Assembly: GCA_030748495.1 (NCBI GenBank) | Contig: JASMLX010000050.1 | Span: forward strand, 1-43,175 | Reading direction: 5' to 3' | Length of the DNA stretch: 43,175 bases | DNA from: Candidatus Poribacteria bacterium | GTDB lineage: Bacteria; Poribacteria; WGA-4E; UBA9662 | Part shown: in pieces, positions 8,647 to 17,445 of the stretch | Position numbering within the stretch: the first letter of the stretch is position 1 | How the letters are laid out: the number at the start of each line of letters is the position of its first letter | Program-made: the position numbers and the translations under genes | Notes under the pieces: model-generated | Seen by the model: the letters and a program-made list of their open reading frames with translations, nothing else | The model's database searches: none | What the model was told of the DNA's origin: nothing

Positions 8647-9447
8647 ATGACTAATTTGGTTAAGCGAAATCGACGCACTCTCATTTTTTTGATACAATTT
8701 TTTCTATGTTTGTCAGTCGGAATAACTGGGATCTGGAAACCTTACGATGATTTCACAGAAGGATTGGATGCCGTTAAGGAAAATCCTGGTCAAGCTAAGT
8801 TTGGCAAAAAGTGGATTCAGTATACGCCGGAAGCACGACTAAAGATGGATGTAGTAGACGGTGCGCTAGTCTTTCAGGTGGCGAAACCTGGTGGTCGCGA
8901 TCCCGGTTTCAAATTAGGGTTCGGCTGGGATAAAAAGGACATCGCTGGGATCCAATTTACCGTCAAGGCCGCCGAACTCTCCAAGGCTGGCGGTTGGTTC
9001 GGCGTTCTCTGTACCGACGAAGAACCGAACTGGAAAGCGACTAACTGGATTTTTGGCGTTTCACCCAGTCATCAACACGATTGGGGCCCCAAAACCTATT
9101 TTGGTTCCGGCTCCTTTGGCAAATTTGGTGGTTGGAAACCCTTTGCCTATAGCGATATTCCGGAGAACCAGAATGTCGCCCGAACCTACCGGCTGCAGTG
9201 GAATAAAGCCAATCACCAGATGGCAATCACTATCGACCCGGACCAAAAGACGGAGTGGAAAAAAGAAGACGTTCACTCCAACGCCGATCTGGGGACCTTT
9301 CCCTGGTGGACCATCTATTTAACGGCGGATCAAGTGGTTAAAGTCATAATTGATGATGTTTATGTTCTCTCTAAAAGCTTGCCTTATGCGGTTCAACCCC
9401 AGCAAAAAGCAGCTGTAACCTGGGCTAACCTGAAAGCCGGTTTTTAG
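8647..9447 (+). CDS. Secreted beta-sandwich protein of unknown function with C-terminal TWA motif
   Basis: The start is placed at ATG 8647, because AGAGGT lies at 8635-8640 and the protein then opens with a normal signal sequence (NLVKRNRRTLIFLIQFFLCL). The open frame runs up to 8497 but that part is not protein-like. The mature part (about 235 residues) is rich in W, G and K, with VKAAELSKAGGWFGVLC, TYRLQWNKANHQMAITIDP and VVKVIIDDVYVLS. This resembles jellyroll domains of extracellular carbohydrate-active proteins, but I cannot name a family. The end, AVTWANLKAGF, matches the tail style of the preceding LamG protein, hinting at a shared export or anchoring route. Confidence 0.75.
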   Translation: MTNLVKRNRRTLIFLIQFFLCLSVGITGIWKPYDDFTEGLDAVKENPGQAKFGKKWIQYTPEARLKMDVVDGALVFQVAKPGGRDPGFKLGFGWDKKDIAGIQFTVKAAELSKAGGWFGVLCTDEEPNWKATNWIFGVSPSHQHDWGPKTYFGSGSFGKFGGWKPFAYSDIPENQNVARTYRLQWNKANHQMAITIDPDQKTEWKKEDVHSNADLGTFPWWTIYLTADQVVKVIIDDVYVLSKSLPYAVQPQQKAAVTWANLKAGF

Positions 9448-10063
9448 GGTTTAAAAAATAGACTATCCCACCGCAATTAGCAAGGGATTAGAACAACACC
9501 AGTTGGTGGTCAGCGTGTAATTCCACCTAACTTCTGGCCCGTATTTTCACCCGGCACCCTCTCATGCTCTTCATCATTCTGCTTTCCAACCCAACTGGTC
9601 AAACAACCTACCGCCCAAAAATCATCTCCCTATAGCTGCTTTTTGAGCGGTAGCCAAATCTTGAATATCTCTGGTGTGGTGATTCTTTTGCCATTGTCGT
9701 CGCATGGCTGAAGATCGTATAGCAGGAGAACCGGTGGTAGGCACAACTGACTTGCTACGATGAAAGACTGGACTGACCATCTATTTTATGGATCCAGATG
9801 CCGGTCATCAAGGTGGTAGCAATGAAAATACTAACGGATTTTAAGACGGCGTTAGCCAAAAAACGGATTTATCACAGGTCTCTAAGATGATCTTACTCTT
9901 ACCGATAAAATTGCGGTAGACTTAGTTGGTGGGTACACACTGGTATAGATCAAATACTAGCGCCACATGAATTACAGAAGAGGTTGTTCTACTAACAAGA
10001 TCAGCAAATCAAAAGACGAAGCATTCCGCAAACTTCGTCACGTTATAGTGAGAGGAGAGTCGT
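9448..10063. other. Non-coding stretch, nothing recognised
   Basis: About 600 bp without a convincing frame. A few short protein-like fragments occur on both strands, but none could be assigned to a family. It ends in the strong ribosome site of the next gene (GAGAGGAGAG, near 10050). Confidence 0.5.
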
Positions 10064-11518
10064 ATGGGAATATTACGCGGTATTATCTGTGATGGGACAT
10101 CAGGGGCTTCAGTTGAAGCTAAAGTACACGTTTTATCCAGTAATGGTCAGTTCATACATCCGTCGGACAGCCTATTAAAAATTGGTTCTGGGGATCCGTT
10201 TTTTTATAGTTCCGGGGAATTTACCGTCAACGTTCCACGCGGTGCTACGGATATCATCGTTGAACGAGGGACAGAGTATCAACCGCTTCGACATGTGGTG
10301 TCAATGCCACAGAAGGGCGCAGTGGAAGTTGAACTCAACCTCAAACGGTGGATAGATTTGCCATCCCAAAACTGGTATCCGGGCAACACGCATCTTCACT
10401 ACAGCGAGAAAGAGGCCAATCCCGATGGGCGATTGCGTCTCGACCCACATGTACACGATTTAAACGTCACTGTAATCAGCATCCTTCAACGACGCCAACT
10501 CCCTTACGCCAGCAACAAGTATCCGATCGGATTCATGACCGATTATTCGACCGCACATCACCTGGTCGATTGTGGCGAAGAAAACCGCCATAACTATCGG
10601 CGTGGAAGCATGGCCTATGGTCATGTGATGTTTCTTCGTCTCAGGAACCAAGTCGATCCAGTTAGTCGTGGAGATCTAGTCAGCGACTTCGACCCGGATT
10701 ACCCTCCACTATGTTATGCCTGTGATGATGCCAAACGCCAGGGCAGTATCGTTTTGTGGTGCCATAACGGTATCGGCATGGAAGCGCCTGTGGCTGCCGC
10801 TTTGGGAAAACTAGACGCGTTTAATCTATTTGATCCCTACTGGGCTGATCCGGAGTACGATATCTGGTATCGATTGCTCAACTGCGGCGTGTCGCTTCCG
10901 GCTTCGACAGGAACAGATTGGTTCATCTGTTCAAACAACCGGGTATATGTTCAAACCGATCAGGAATTCACCTACGATAATTGGTTAGAAGGACTCCAGA
11001 AAGGATGTACCTTTATTACCAATGGTCCGGCACTCTTCTTAAAAGTTGACGGAATGGTGCCTGGAGCACGTTTGTCTTCCAGCAATGGAAAATCACGCCA
11101 ATTGCCGGTAGAAGTTTCCTGGTCTTCTCACTATCCGCTCAATCGCATTGAAATCGTGCATAATGGTTGTGTGGCAGAAAGCCACACGCTGACCGGCGGC
11201 AACCAGCAGAAACACGGAACACATACACTCGATCTGAAGACTAATTCCGATGGTTGGATCGCTGCTCGTGCCTATGGCGACGCCCGTGACAGCTATGCCC
11301 AGGCAGTCTACGCACATACCAGTCCAGTCTACATTGGTAGCGGTATACCTGCTAAAATCGTCAATGACTCAGCTAAATTTTTCGTCCGCTCAATCGACGA
11401 TTCGATTGATTGGGTCAATCGGATTGGTCGATTTACACAAGATCAACAGCGGGAAGAGGTGTTACATCTCTTTAACAAAGGTCGAAAAGTCTATGCCGAT
11501 CTGGCAAAGTTGGGCTAA
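10064..11518 (+). CDS. CehA/McbA-type metallohydrolase (PHP-like)
   Basis: A 484-residue protein. Residues 1-95 form a beta-rich, carboxypeptidase-regulatory or transthyretin-like domain (VEAKVHVLSSNGQ, GEFTVNVPRGATDIIVERG). The metal-binding PHP-type core follows: WYPGNTHLHYS with H110 and H112, LWCHNGIGMEA near 240, and STGTDWF near 290. The C-terminal part is again beta-rich. Relatives named CehA/McbA hydrolyse carbaryl, but most family members have unknown substrates and are frequent in sponge symbionts and planctomycetes. No signal peptide is seen. The ribosome site is strong (AGGAGAGTCGT-ATG). Family likely, substrate unknown. Confidence 0.8.
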   Translation: MGILRGIICDGTSGASVEAKVHVLSSNGQFIHPSDSLLKIGSGDPFFYSSGEFTVNVPRGATDIIVERGTEYQPLRHVVSMPQKGAVEVELNLKRWIDLPSQNWYPGNTHLHYSEKEANPDGRLRLDPHVHDLNVTVISILQRRQLPYASNKYPIGFMTDYSTAHHLVDCGEENRHNYRRGSMAYGHVMFLRLRNQVDPVSRGDLVSDFDPDYPPLCYACDDAKRQGSIVLWCHNGIGMEAPVAAALGKLDAFNLFDPYWADPEYDIWYRLLNCGVSLPASTGTDWFICSNNRVYVQTDQEFTYDNWLEGLQKGCTFITNGPALFLKVDGMVPGARLSSSNGKSRQLPVEVSWSSHYPLNRIEIVHNGCVAESHTLTGGNQQKHGTHTLDLKTNSDGWIAARAYGDARDSYAQAVYAHTSPVYIGSGIPAKIVNDSAKFFVRSIDDSIDWVNRIGRFTQDQQREEVLHLFNKGRKVYADLAKLG

Positions 11519-11674
11519 ACCGGACCATCTTCTTGCAAATGTGAGGCTCAATGATCAATTGCGTGGTTTAGAGATAAAAGTAAGCTTCTGGAGAGCCCAA
11601 AAAAGAGGGTAGATACAAGCCTTTGCCTTAACTTAATAACAACTTAATAACACTGCCTGTTACCTGAATTGATA
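11519..11674. other. Short gap with AT-rich repeats
   Basis: Contains a tandem AACTTAATAAC-type duplication near 11632-11652. No gene seen. Confidence 0.4.
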
Positions 11675-12011
11675 GACATGGAGGTTCTACGTCCGGGAAG
11701 GAGTGCGTCGTCTTGGCCTGGAAGTGAACCCCTCCCTGTTGAAGAACGGTGCTGAAGCGTCTGCTTTGAGTCAACCGATCCACTTCTTGGACAGATGGGT
11801 GTAGATGCCCGGACTGACTCTGCGGAGAAAAGGGGAGAAGGTATTACCGGTCTTGGACATCATTTGACGGTGACAACTGAGTAACGCTTGGAAGAGCGTT
11901 GAAGCAGAAAACAAGGAAGAAAATAAGGATTCAAAAGGAGATTTCAGAATGACGATGAGCAAGCCTGAAGATGGTGTACATGCAATGGTGCCGTGCGAAA
12001 AAATGTGTGAA
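11675..12011 (+). pseudogene. Decayed coding sequence, unidentified
   Basis: One frame reads as a basic, protein-like text (YVREGVRRLGLEVNPSLLKN, then LTLRRKGEKVLPVLDII) interrupted by one TAG and two TGA codons before closing at an A7 run (11998-12004). The basic, charged composition would suit a transposase or other DNA-binding protein, but I do not recognise the family. It lies immediately before the UroD-like pseudogene. Confidence 0.4.
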
Positions 12012-12069
12012 TCAGCGCAGAAGTTGCGCAATGTTTATGCTATCACACCCGACTAGTCACTATTCAAAC

Positions 12070-13116
12070 GCGAATTTGGATTTTACTGCATGGAGCGATG
12101 GAAAGGACAGGGGATGCCACAGGATGTTCCTCCACACCAACTTTTCGACTATGACCCTTCCGGAAACTATGGATTTGGACAACTTGGTTGGCGTGAGTCT
12201 GCATTTTTACCTGTGTTCGAGACTAAAATAATTGAGGATCGAGGTGAATACGAATTGGTCTAGGACCATGCCGGACGTCATGTCTTTTTTTTAGGGGCGC
12301 CGTAGCGGTTTCATGCCAGAATATATTGACCATCCGGTAAAGGATATGAAGACTTGGGAGGAGAATGTAAAATGGAGATTAGCCCCTGCGACACCAGAGC
12401 GATACGCTAATCTGAAAGAGCGTATGGAATCTGCCAAGTCCCAAGCTGCCCATGGTATTATGATTCAGCAGAACCTGATCGGTGGTTGTATGTATCTGCG
12501 CAGCCCCTGATTGGCCCAGAAGCATTGCCCTTATGCCTTCTACGATATGCCTCATGTAAACCACGACTGTATGGAGGCGTGGTTTAGACTAGCTGATACC
12601 GTTATCGCTCAACACCAAGAACACCTAACTCTCGACGAGGTTTTTCTGGCTGAGGACATTTGCTATAATCACGGTATTCTCCTCTCGCCTGATATGATGA
12701 AGGAATTTATGACACCCTATTACCAGCAGCAGCTTATCAACAATATTAAGTTCCGTCAGATTGATAAATCCCGCCACATCTATGTCCAGATAGGCACCGA
12801 CGGTTTCGCTAACCCAGCCATACCAATCTATAAAGAGGGGATTGGTATGGACGCGCTGAGTCCATTTGAGGTGGCCGCTGGCTGCGATGTAGTCGAGATA
12901 GGAAAACAGTATCCTGATTTGGTAATGTTTGGTGGCATAGATAAACGGCTCCTCGCCAAAAGCAAGAGAGATATAGATGAGCACCTCGAATATATACTCC
13001 CAGCCATGCGTGTGCGCGGCGGCTATATCCCTACCTGTGACCACGGCGTGCCAGAGGAAGTCACTTACGAAAACTACCTGTACTATCGAAAACGCTGCAT
13101 AGAACGGGGAGGATAA
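12070..13116 (+). pseudogene. Uroporphyrinogen decarboxylase-family protein, broken
   Basis: Nearly the whole of a UroD/MtaA-type TIM-barrel protein can be read across frames. The order is RWKGQGMPQDV, SAFLPVFETKIIEDRGEYE, FMPEYIDHPVKDMKTWEENV, TLDEVFLAEDICYNHGILLS, YPDLVMFGGIDKRLLAK and IPTCDHGVPEEV. Lesions: TAG at 12261-12263, a frameshift in the T8 run at 12285-12292, and a pair of indels around 12506-12535 giving TGA at 12508-12510. The last 201 codons (12511-13116) are open and intact. Members of this branch are thought to be methyltransferases or decarboxylases of unknown substrate. Intact relatives are about 350-400 residues. Confidence 0.85.
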
Positions 13117-13326
13117 CTGGACTGAACATTAGAAAAGGAAAGCCTTTACCTTGGAAATCTCCGAGGGTTGACACTACAATGAGACTTTAAACTCAGGTGT
13201 TTTTTTGAGTTGTAAATCAATAGCTGAAAGGTGAACATCGCAACCGAATTCGCTAGAACTCATGATCCAGTGAAATCTACCAAACTCAAGATAGTTGCCG
13301 ATCCAAAAAGGCAGGGGGGTACGAAT

Positions 13327-14116
13327 ATGGATGCAACACCTCTTATCACAGGTCTTAGCAAATCGGCATCTCAAATAGCGTTGGGAACAGCGTTTTACAG
13401 TATTGACAGCAAAAAAAAATGGTTTGAGTTGCTGGATGAATACGTAAATTTCGGCGGCGCCATCCTCGATACCGCGAGGTGCTATGGGATCAGCGAAAAT
13501 GTACTCGGGCTTTGGATGGAGACCCGCTCAACACGCCACCAAATTATCATTCAGACCAAGTGTGGACTAACGGGAGCAGATGGCTATTTACCAGCGCAGA
13601 ATTTCCCGGAGGTTGTCCGCGAAGAGATCACAACCAGTCTGCAAGCTCTGAGAACGGATTATACCGACGTGTTACTGCCTCCTCGCGATAATCAAGAGAT
13701 GCCGGTAGCGGGTATTTTGGCCCCCCTGAACAATGAACTCGCCAATGGACGTATACACGCCTTCGGTGCATCTAATTGGGAATATCGCCGGCTTACGGAG
13801 GCAAATGGGAGGGTTTTATACCGGTCAATACACTCCCTAGATGAGTGATGACTTCGCACTTGATTCTTCGGAGTTAGACGGCTTTACCAGCAAGATGCTC
13901 AAGGTTTATGGCACGGACGAAAACTTTGAACGACTTACCCGTGCAAAGCAACTTGGCGAGGAAAAGGGAGGTTATACCGCCGTTGAAATTGCGTTGGCCT
14001 GGCTTCTGCATAAACCGTTCCCTCTCGTACCGGTTGTTGGGCCTCGAACCCAAGAGGAACTGGCATCCTGTGTCCAAGCGACTTCGCTTTCATTGACAGA
14101 ACAGGAGATTAAATAG
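13327..14116 (+). pseudogene. Aldo/keto reductase with internal deletion and frameshift
   Basis: The first frame (ATG 13327 behind a G-rich ribosome site; the frame is open from 13231) carries GGAILDTARCYG with the catalytic Asp and Tyr, and IIQTKCG with the Lys. It runs into other sequence after GASNWEYRRLTEANG and stops at 13848. The second frame resumes with GGFYTGQYTP, a TAG, then NFERLTRAKQLGEEKGGYTA and VVGPRTQEEL, ending at 14116. Some 45-60 residues of the barrel are missing at the join. The position of the catalytic His (usually LHRD) reads PPRD. The gene is inactive by three criteria. It is typical of an abundant sugar-dehydrogenase-like branch. Confidence 0.85.
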
Positions 14117-14183
14117 TTGAACCTTGAAGCGTAGTTCCAAGGAGGAAGAACACGACCGAAGGTGAGCAAATTCTCAATGTGAA

Positions 14184-14447
14184 GTGGCGGTGGTCTCTGC
14201 CCCCGTACTCTTGCGGCGCAAGTATCCTCAATGTGCATTGATGGGCGGCCTGGATAAATGGGCTATCGCTAGAGGACGGGGTGGAGTAGGTTCAGAGCTA
14301 CGGCGAATGTCAGCCTCGGCTAAAAGAAGGTGCCTAACATTCCCCCGGCTCAACCACTTTGCTCCTCCAGATACATCATACCAAACGCACCTGTACTATG
14401 TTGAACAGCACCGGGAGTTATTGAGCAACCCATTTGCAAGAATTTGA
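14184..14447 (+). pseudogene. C-terminal remnant of a second UroD-like gene
   Basis: Encodes YPQCALMGGLDKWAIARGRG and, after a short out-of-frame part (two compensating indels near 14320-14340), HFAPPDTSYQTHLYYVEQHR. These are the last two conserved blocks of UroD/methyltransferase-family proteins. The N-terminal three quarters of the gene are gone. It differs in sequence from the copy at 12070-13116, so it is not a simple duplicate. Confidence 0.75.
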
Positions 14448-14504
14448 ATTATAGTTAAGAATGAAGTTATGTATTAGTTGGTTTGTTGAAGATTGGAGTA
14501 GCTT

Positions 14505-15158
14505 ATGGATCTATATTTAATTCGTCATGGTCAGTCGACCAGCAATAGGGGAGATGAGCACATTGATTTCCCACCGCTAACGGATCTCGGTCATACGCAG
14601 GCATACTTAGCAGGAACGGCTCTCAAAGACGCAAATCCGGTCAAACTTTACTGTAGCCCTATGCTGCGTGCGGTCCAGACAGCACAGAGGATCGGAAGCG
14701 TAATTAATCTGGATCCACAGATTATAGTTGAACTTCACGAGGGTGGTGGGACGTACGTTCTACCGCTGGGAAGAAGAATGGACGGTCTAACAAGATCGGA
14801 AATTTTGGAATTCTGCCCCAACGCCATTTTACCGGAGACGGTTACAGAAGAGGGATGGCGGTTTCATCAAGCCCATACAAAAGAAGAGGGTGTACGCTTA
14901 ATTCGAAGGAATATGGAGAGAACGATTAATTTTCTACTGGAAAGTCACTATGACCAGGAGGATAAAGTCGCAGTTATTACCCACGGCAGATCAGGATCAA
15001 TTCTAATCAGCACAGTTCTTGGAATGCCGCCAGACCGTGATTATGCACGCTTCGGTCAGAACAATTGTGGCATCAGTTTAATCAGAATCTCATCGGAGAT
15101 GACTCGACTGATTTTTCTCAATCGGATCGACCATATGTCAACTGAAGACATCACTTAA
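14505..15158 (+). CDS. Histidine phosphatase family protein (phosphoglycerate mutase-like)
   Basis: A 217-residue intact member of the RHG superfamily. The phospho-acceptor motif is R7-H8-G9 (LIRHGQS), with R55 in the second arginine position (SPMLRAVQTA), an acidic E77/E79 region and the second histidine H160 in ITHGRSG. The protein lacks a signal peptide. The start ATG follows GGAG at suitable spacing. It stands alone among pseudogenes, so there is no operon clue. Members act on sugar phosphates, nucleotides or cobalamin intermediates; the substrate here is unknown. Confidence 0.88.
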   Translation: MDLYLIRHGQSTSNRGDEHIDFPPLTDLGHTQAYLAGTALKDANPVKLYCSPMLRAVQTAQRIGSVINLDPQIIVELHEGGGTYVLPLGRRMDGLTRSEILEFCPNAILPETVTEEGWRFHQAHTKEEGVRLIRRNMERTINFLLESHYDQEDKVAVITHGRSGSILISTVLGMPPDRDYARFGQNNCGISLIRISSEMTRLIFLNRIDHMSTEDIT

Positions 15159-15309
15159 AATACTCTGCTTGGTAGTGTTCCGAGAGTAATGATATTGAGG
15201 TGAAATTAGGGGGTGAGGCTGCAGCCAGCGGTACCGACTTCTACCAATTACAAGCCGATAATAAGATGAAACACAGAAAGATAATTGTTGTGAAACAGGA
15301 TTGTTACAG

Positions 15310-15490
15310 GATTTAAAGCATGGTGTAAACTGTACTCCGATTCAGTTTTGATAGTGTTGCTATTGTTACCTCTAATTTCTGTGGAGCAAGAGAAGATTAC
15401 CTAAGAGAAGGACGGCAAGGAGATGGTTTTGATACCAGACAGCAGTTTCAGCATACAGGTTCTTTCGGTCATTGGAATAGAATCTATCAA
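15310..15490 (+). pseudogene. N-terminal remnant of a SUMF1-type protein
   Basis: One frame reads a hydrophobic export segment (LIVLLLLPLISVEQEKIT), a stop (TAA), and then EKDGKEMVLIPDSSFSIQ. This is the start of the SUMF1 domain; compare EMALIPAGSFQMG in the intact gene at 16039 and EMILIPAGLFEMG in the broken gene near 25050. The rest of the domain is missing. Confidence 0.55.
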
Positions 15491-15668
15491 GAAGTATAGA
15501 TCTTTCACTATCGTTCAGGATGACAAAACACTTCCTCTGATATTCTGAATACCAGCGAAGAATCTAGTTGGTATAACCCTTACCTGTCCTTTTGACTTTT
15601 CCCTCTTTTTTTATTTTCTCGAGTCTCTGGGAGTTAGCGCGAAAGGCCATATGTGTGGGTAGGGGAAT

Positions 15669-15925
15669 TTAGGGCAAACGACGATAGCCTTCGATATCAA
15701 GATCGAGACGTTGGAAAATGTGGACAACATTGCGGATACCATCGCCGCGGCGAAAGATGGTTTTAATCTGGTATTCAAGCTTTCGACCAAACCGCGGTTC
15801 AGGCGAGCCACAAAGTAATTGGCCAGATGGTCGAACCGGTTGGATAAGGCCTTAAGGAAAGCATCGAAGCACTTCCCGCAGTGGCTGGTTGCCAAGCCGA
15901 AGATAGCGACATAACGGGTAGTCAC
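15669..15925 (-). pseudogene. ISL3-family transposase remnant
   Basis: On the minus strand, the text NRFDHLANYFVARLNRGLVE followed by SLNTRLK and, after a one-base frameshift near 15765, TIFRRGDGIRNVVHIFQRLD and IEGYRR, ends at TAA 15669-15671. This is the conserved C-terminal block of ISL3-type transposases (NYF...SGFVEGLNNKIK...KRRCYG...FQR..LDLEGYR). Only about the last 80 residues remain. Confidence 0.75.
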
Positions 15926-16038
15926 CCAAGATGTGCTGTCGGTTGGCTTGAGTGTGGGCAGTCTCAGTGGCTTACACCCTGAAACCTAGTTGGCTATTAA
16001 TTAGTAAGAAAATTACAAGAAGCCGTTGGAGGCGTATG

Positions 16039-17133
16039 ATGCGGAAACCTGGTTTGATGTTACTGGTGTTGTTAGTGTTGATTGTTTGGGGGGGATGTAG
16101 TCAAGATAATTCGGTTCTAAATGATTTGACTGCTCAGATAGATGCATTGCAAAACGAAGTTCAGCTTTTGAAAGAAAATCTGGACAGTTTAGGCCAGTTG
16201 AATTTGAAGATTAACACTCTCAACCGCCAAATAGGTGTTTTACAAGATAGAATAGATGGCCTGGACGATCTGAAAGCGCAGGTTGACTTTCTCGATAGCC
16301 AAGTTAAAGTACAGGCAGATCAGGATAGTCTGAATGACCTGAGGGCTGAAATTGACCTTCTCAATAATCAGCTTAAGGTTTTGGTTTTACAGGCCAGTCC
16401 GAATAAAACTACCTTAGGAAGAGACGGAGCCGAGATGGCTCTGATCCCGGCCGGTTCCTTTCAGATGGGGGATTCGAAAAATGAGCCAGAAAGCTGGATG
16501 AAGCGCTCAAGGCCAATACATACAGTGGAACTGGATGCCTTCTATATGGATGTGAATGAAGTGACGGTGGGGCAGTTCAAGCAGTTTGTCAATCAGAGTG
16601 GCTATAAATATGGTGGCGATTGGAATGATGTAGCTAAGTATTCGCCGGGTGACGACTATCCAATGGTGCATGTGAATTGGGATGATGCTACCGCCTATGC
16701 TAAGTGGGCGGGCAAGAGACTGCCAACGGAAGCGGAATGGGAATATGCGGCCCGCGGGAGATTGATAGGAAAACGCTATCCCTTGGGAGATGAGATGACG
16801 GACGATGATGCTAACTGGAGTAACACGGCAATTGGGAAGGACAAGTGGGAGTACTGTTCACCAGTAGGCAGTTTCGAAGCTAATGGCTATGGGCTATATG
16901 ACATGGCGGGGAATGTATATGAGTGGTGTGCTGATTGGTATGATGAGGGCTACTATAGTATATCCCCGGCTAAGAACCCGCTAGGGCCGGACTCAGGCTT
17001 ATACCGGGTGTTGCGGGGTGGTTTTTGGGACAACTATACTAACACCCTGTGGATAGCTTACCGAGGCGGGACCTCTCCATTTAATAGAATCAACGACCTC
17101 GGGTTTCGATGTGTGTCGACGGCTCCAAGATAG
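16039..17133 (+). CDS. SUMF1-domain lipoprotein with N-terminal coiled coil
   Basis: GGAGG at 16028-16032 points to ATG 16039 (or the adjacent ATG 16036); the open frame extends to 15952 but is not protein-like there. The protein (about 364 residues) opens with a lipoprotein-type signal ending WGGC20. A long leucine-rich coiled coil (about 25-125) has repeats of the type LNDLTAQIDALQNEV. The SUMF1/formylglycine-generating-enzyme-like domain follows (about 135-360): [68 protein letters not shown] and LGFRCVS. The paired cysteines that aerobic formylglycine-generating enzymes carry after RGGS are absent. A structural or binding role on the cell surface is therefore more likely than sulfatase activation. 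Confidence 0.88.
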   Translation: MRKPGLMLLVLLVLIVWGGCSQDNSVLNDLTAQIDALQNEVQLLKENLDSLGQLNLKINTLNRQIGVLQDRIDGLDDLKAQVDFLDSQVKVQADQDSLNDLRAEIDLLNNQLKVLVLQASPNKTTLGRDGAEMALIPAGSFQMGDSKNEPESWMKRSRPIHTVELDAFYMDVNEVTVGQFKQFVNQSGYKYGGDWNDVAKYSPGDDYPMVHVNWDDATAYAKWAGKRLPTEAEWEYAARGRLIGKRYPLGDEMTDDDANWSNTAIGKDKWEYCSPVGSFEANGYGLYDMAGNVYEWCADWYDEGYYSISPAKNPLGPDSGLYRVLRGGFWDNYTNTLWIAYRGGTSPFNRINDLGFRCVSTAPR

Positions 17134-17445
17134 GGGTAACACTAAACCGTACGAAGGATCCTTTTAGCATTGGTTATTCGGCCACAAAGACGGCTCGCAG
17201 GCGCTCAGCACGGTTAAGGATTTGTTACTAGGACTGCCTTTAGCCGTTGCAACAGCGAGTACCCTGCATCTCGGCTAATTCGGATTCGTGTTATAATTAT
17301 TTGTTAATTTCCTGTGATTAATGCAACGTACTTATAATTCGTTTAACCCCTTATATTTATAAGGGATTTAGCGGGTTTATCTTTAACTTGAATTCATATA
17401 TTGTTTGAAAATTCTTACAACAGCTAAATGGACAGGATTGAAAAA
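17134..17445. other. Non-coding stretch with an AT-rich palindrome
   Basis: A perfect 8-bp inverted repeat (CCCTTATA, TT, TATAAGGG) lies at 17348-17365. TATAAT-like sequences occur near 17293 and 17332 without a convincing -35 partner. No gene recognised. Confidence 0.45.

Noticed and set aside
12508..12510. TGA in the UroD-like gene as selenocysteine
   Set aside because: The TGA appears only because of two nearby indels; the neighbouring frame reads LIGPEALP, the expected sequence, across the same bases.
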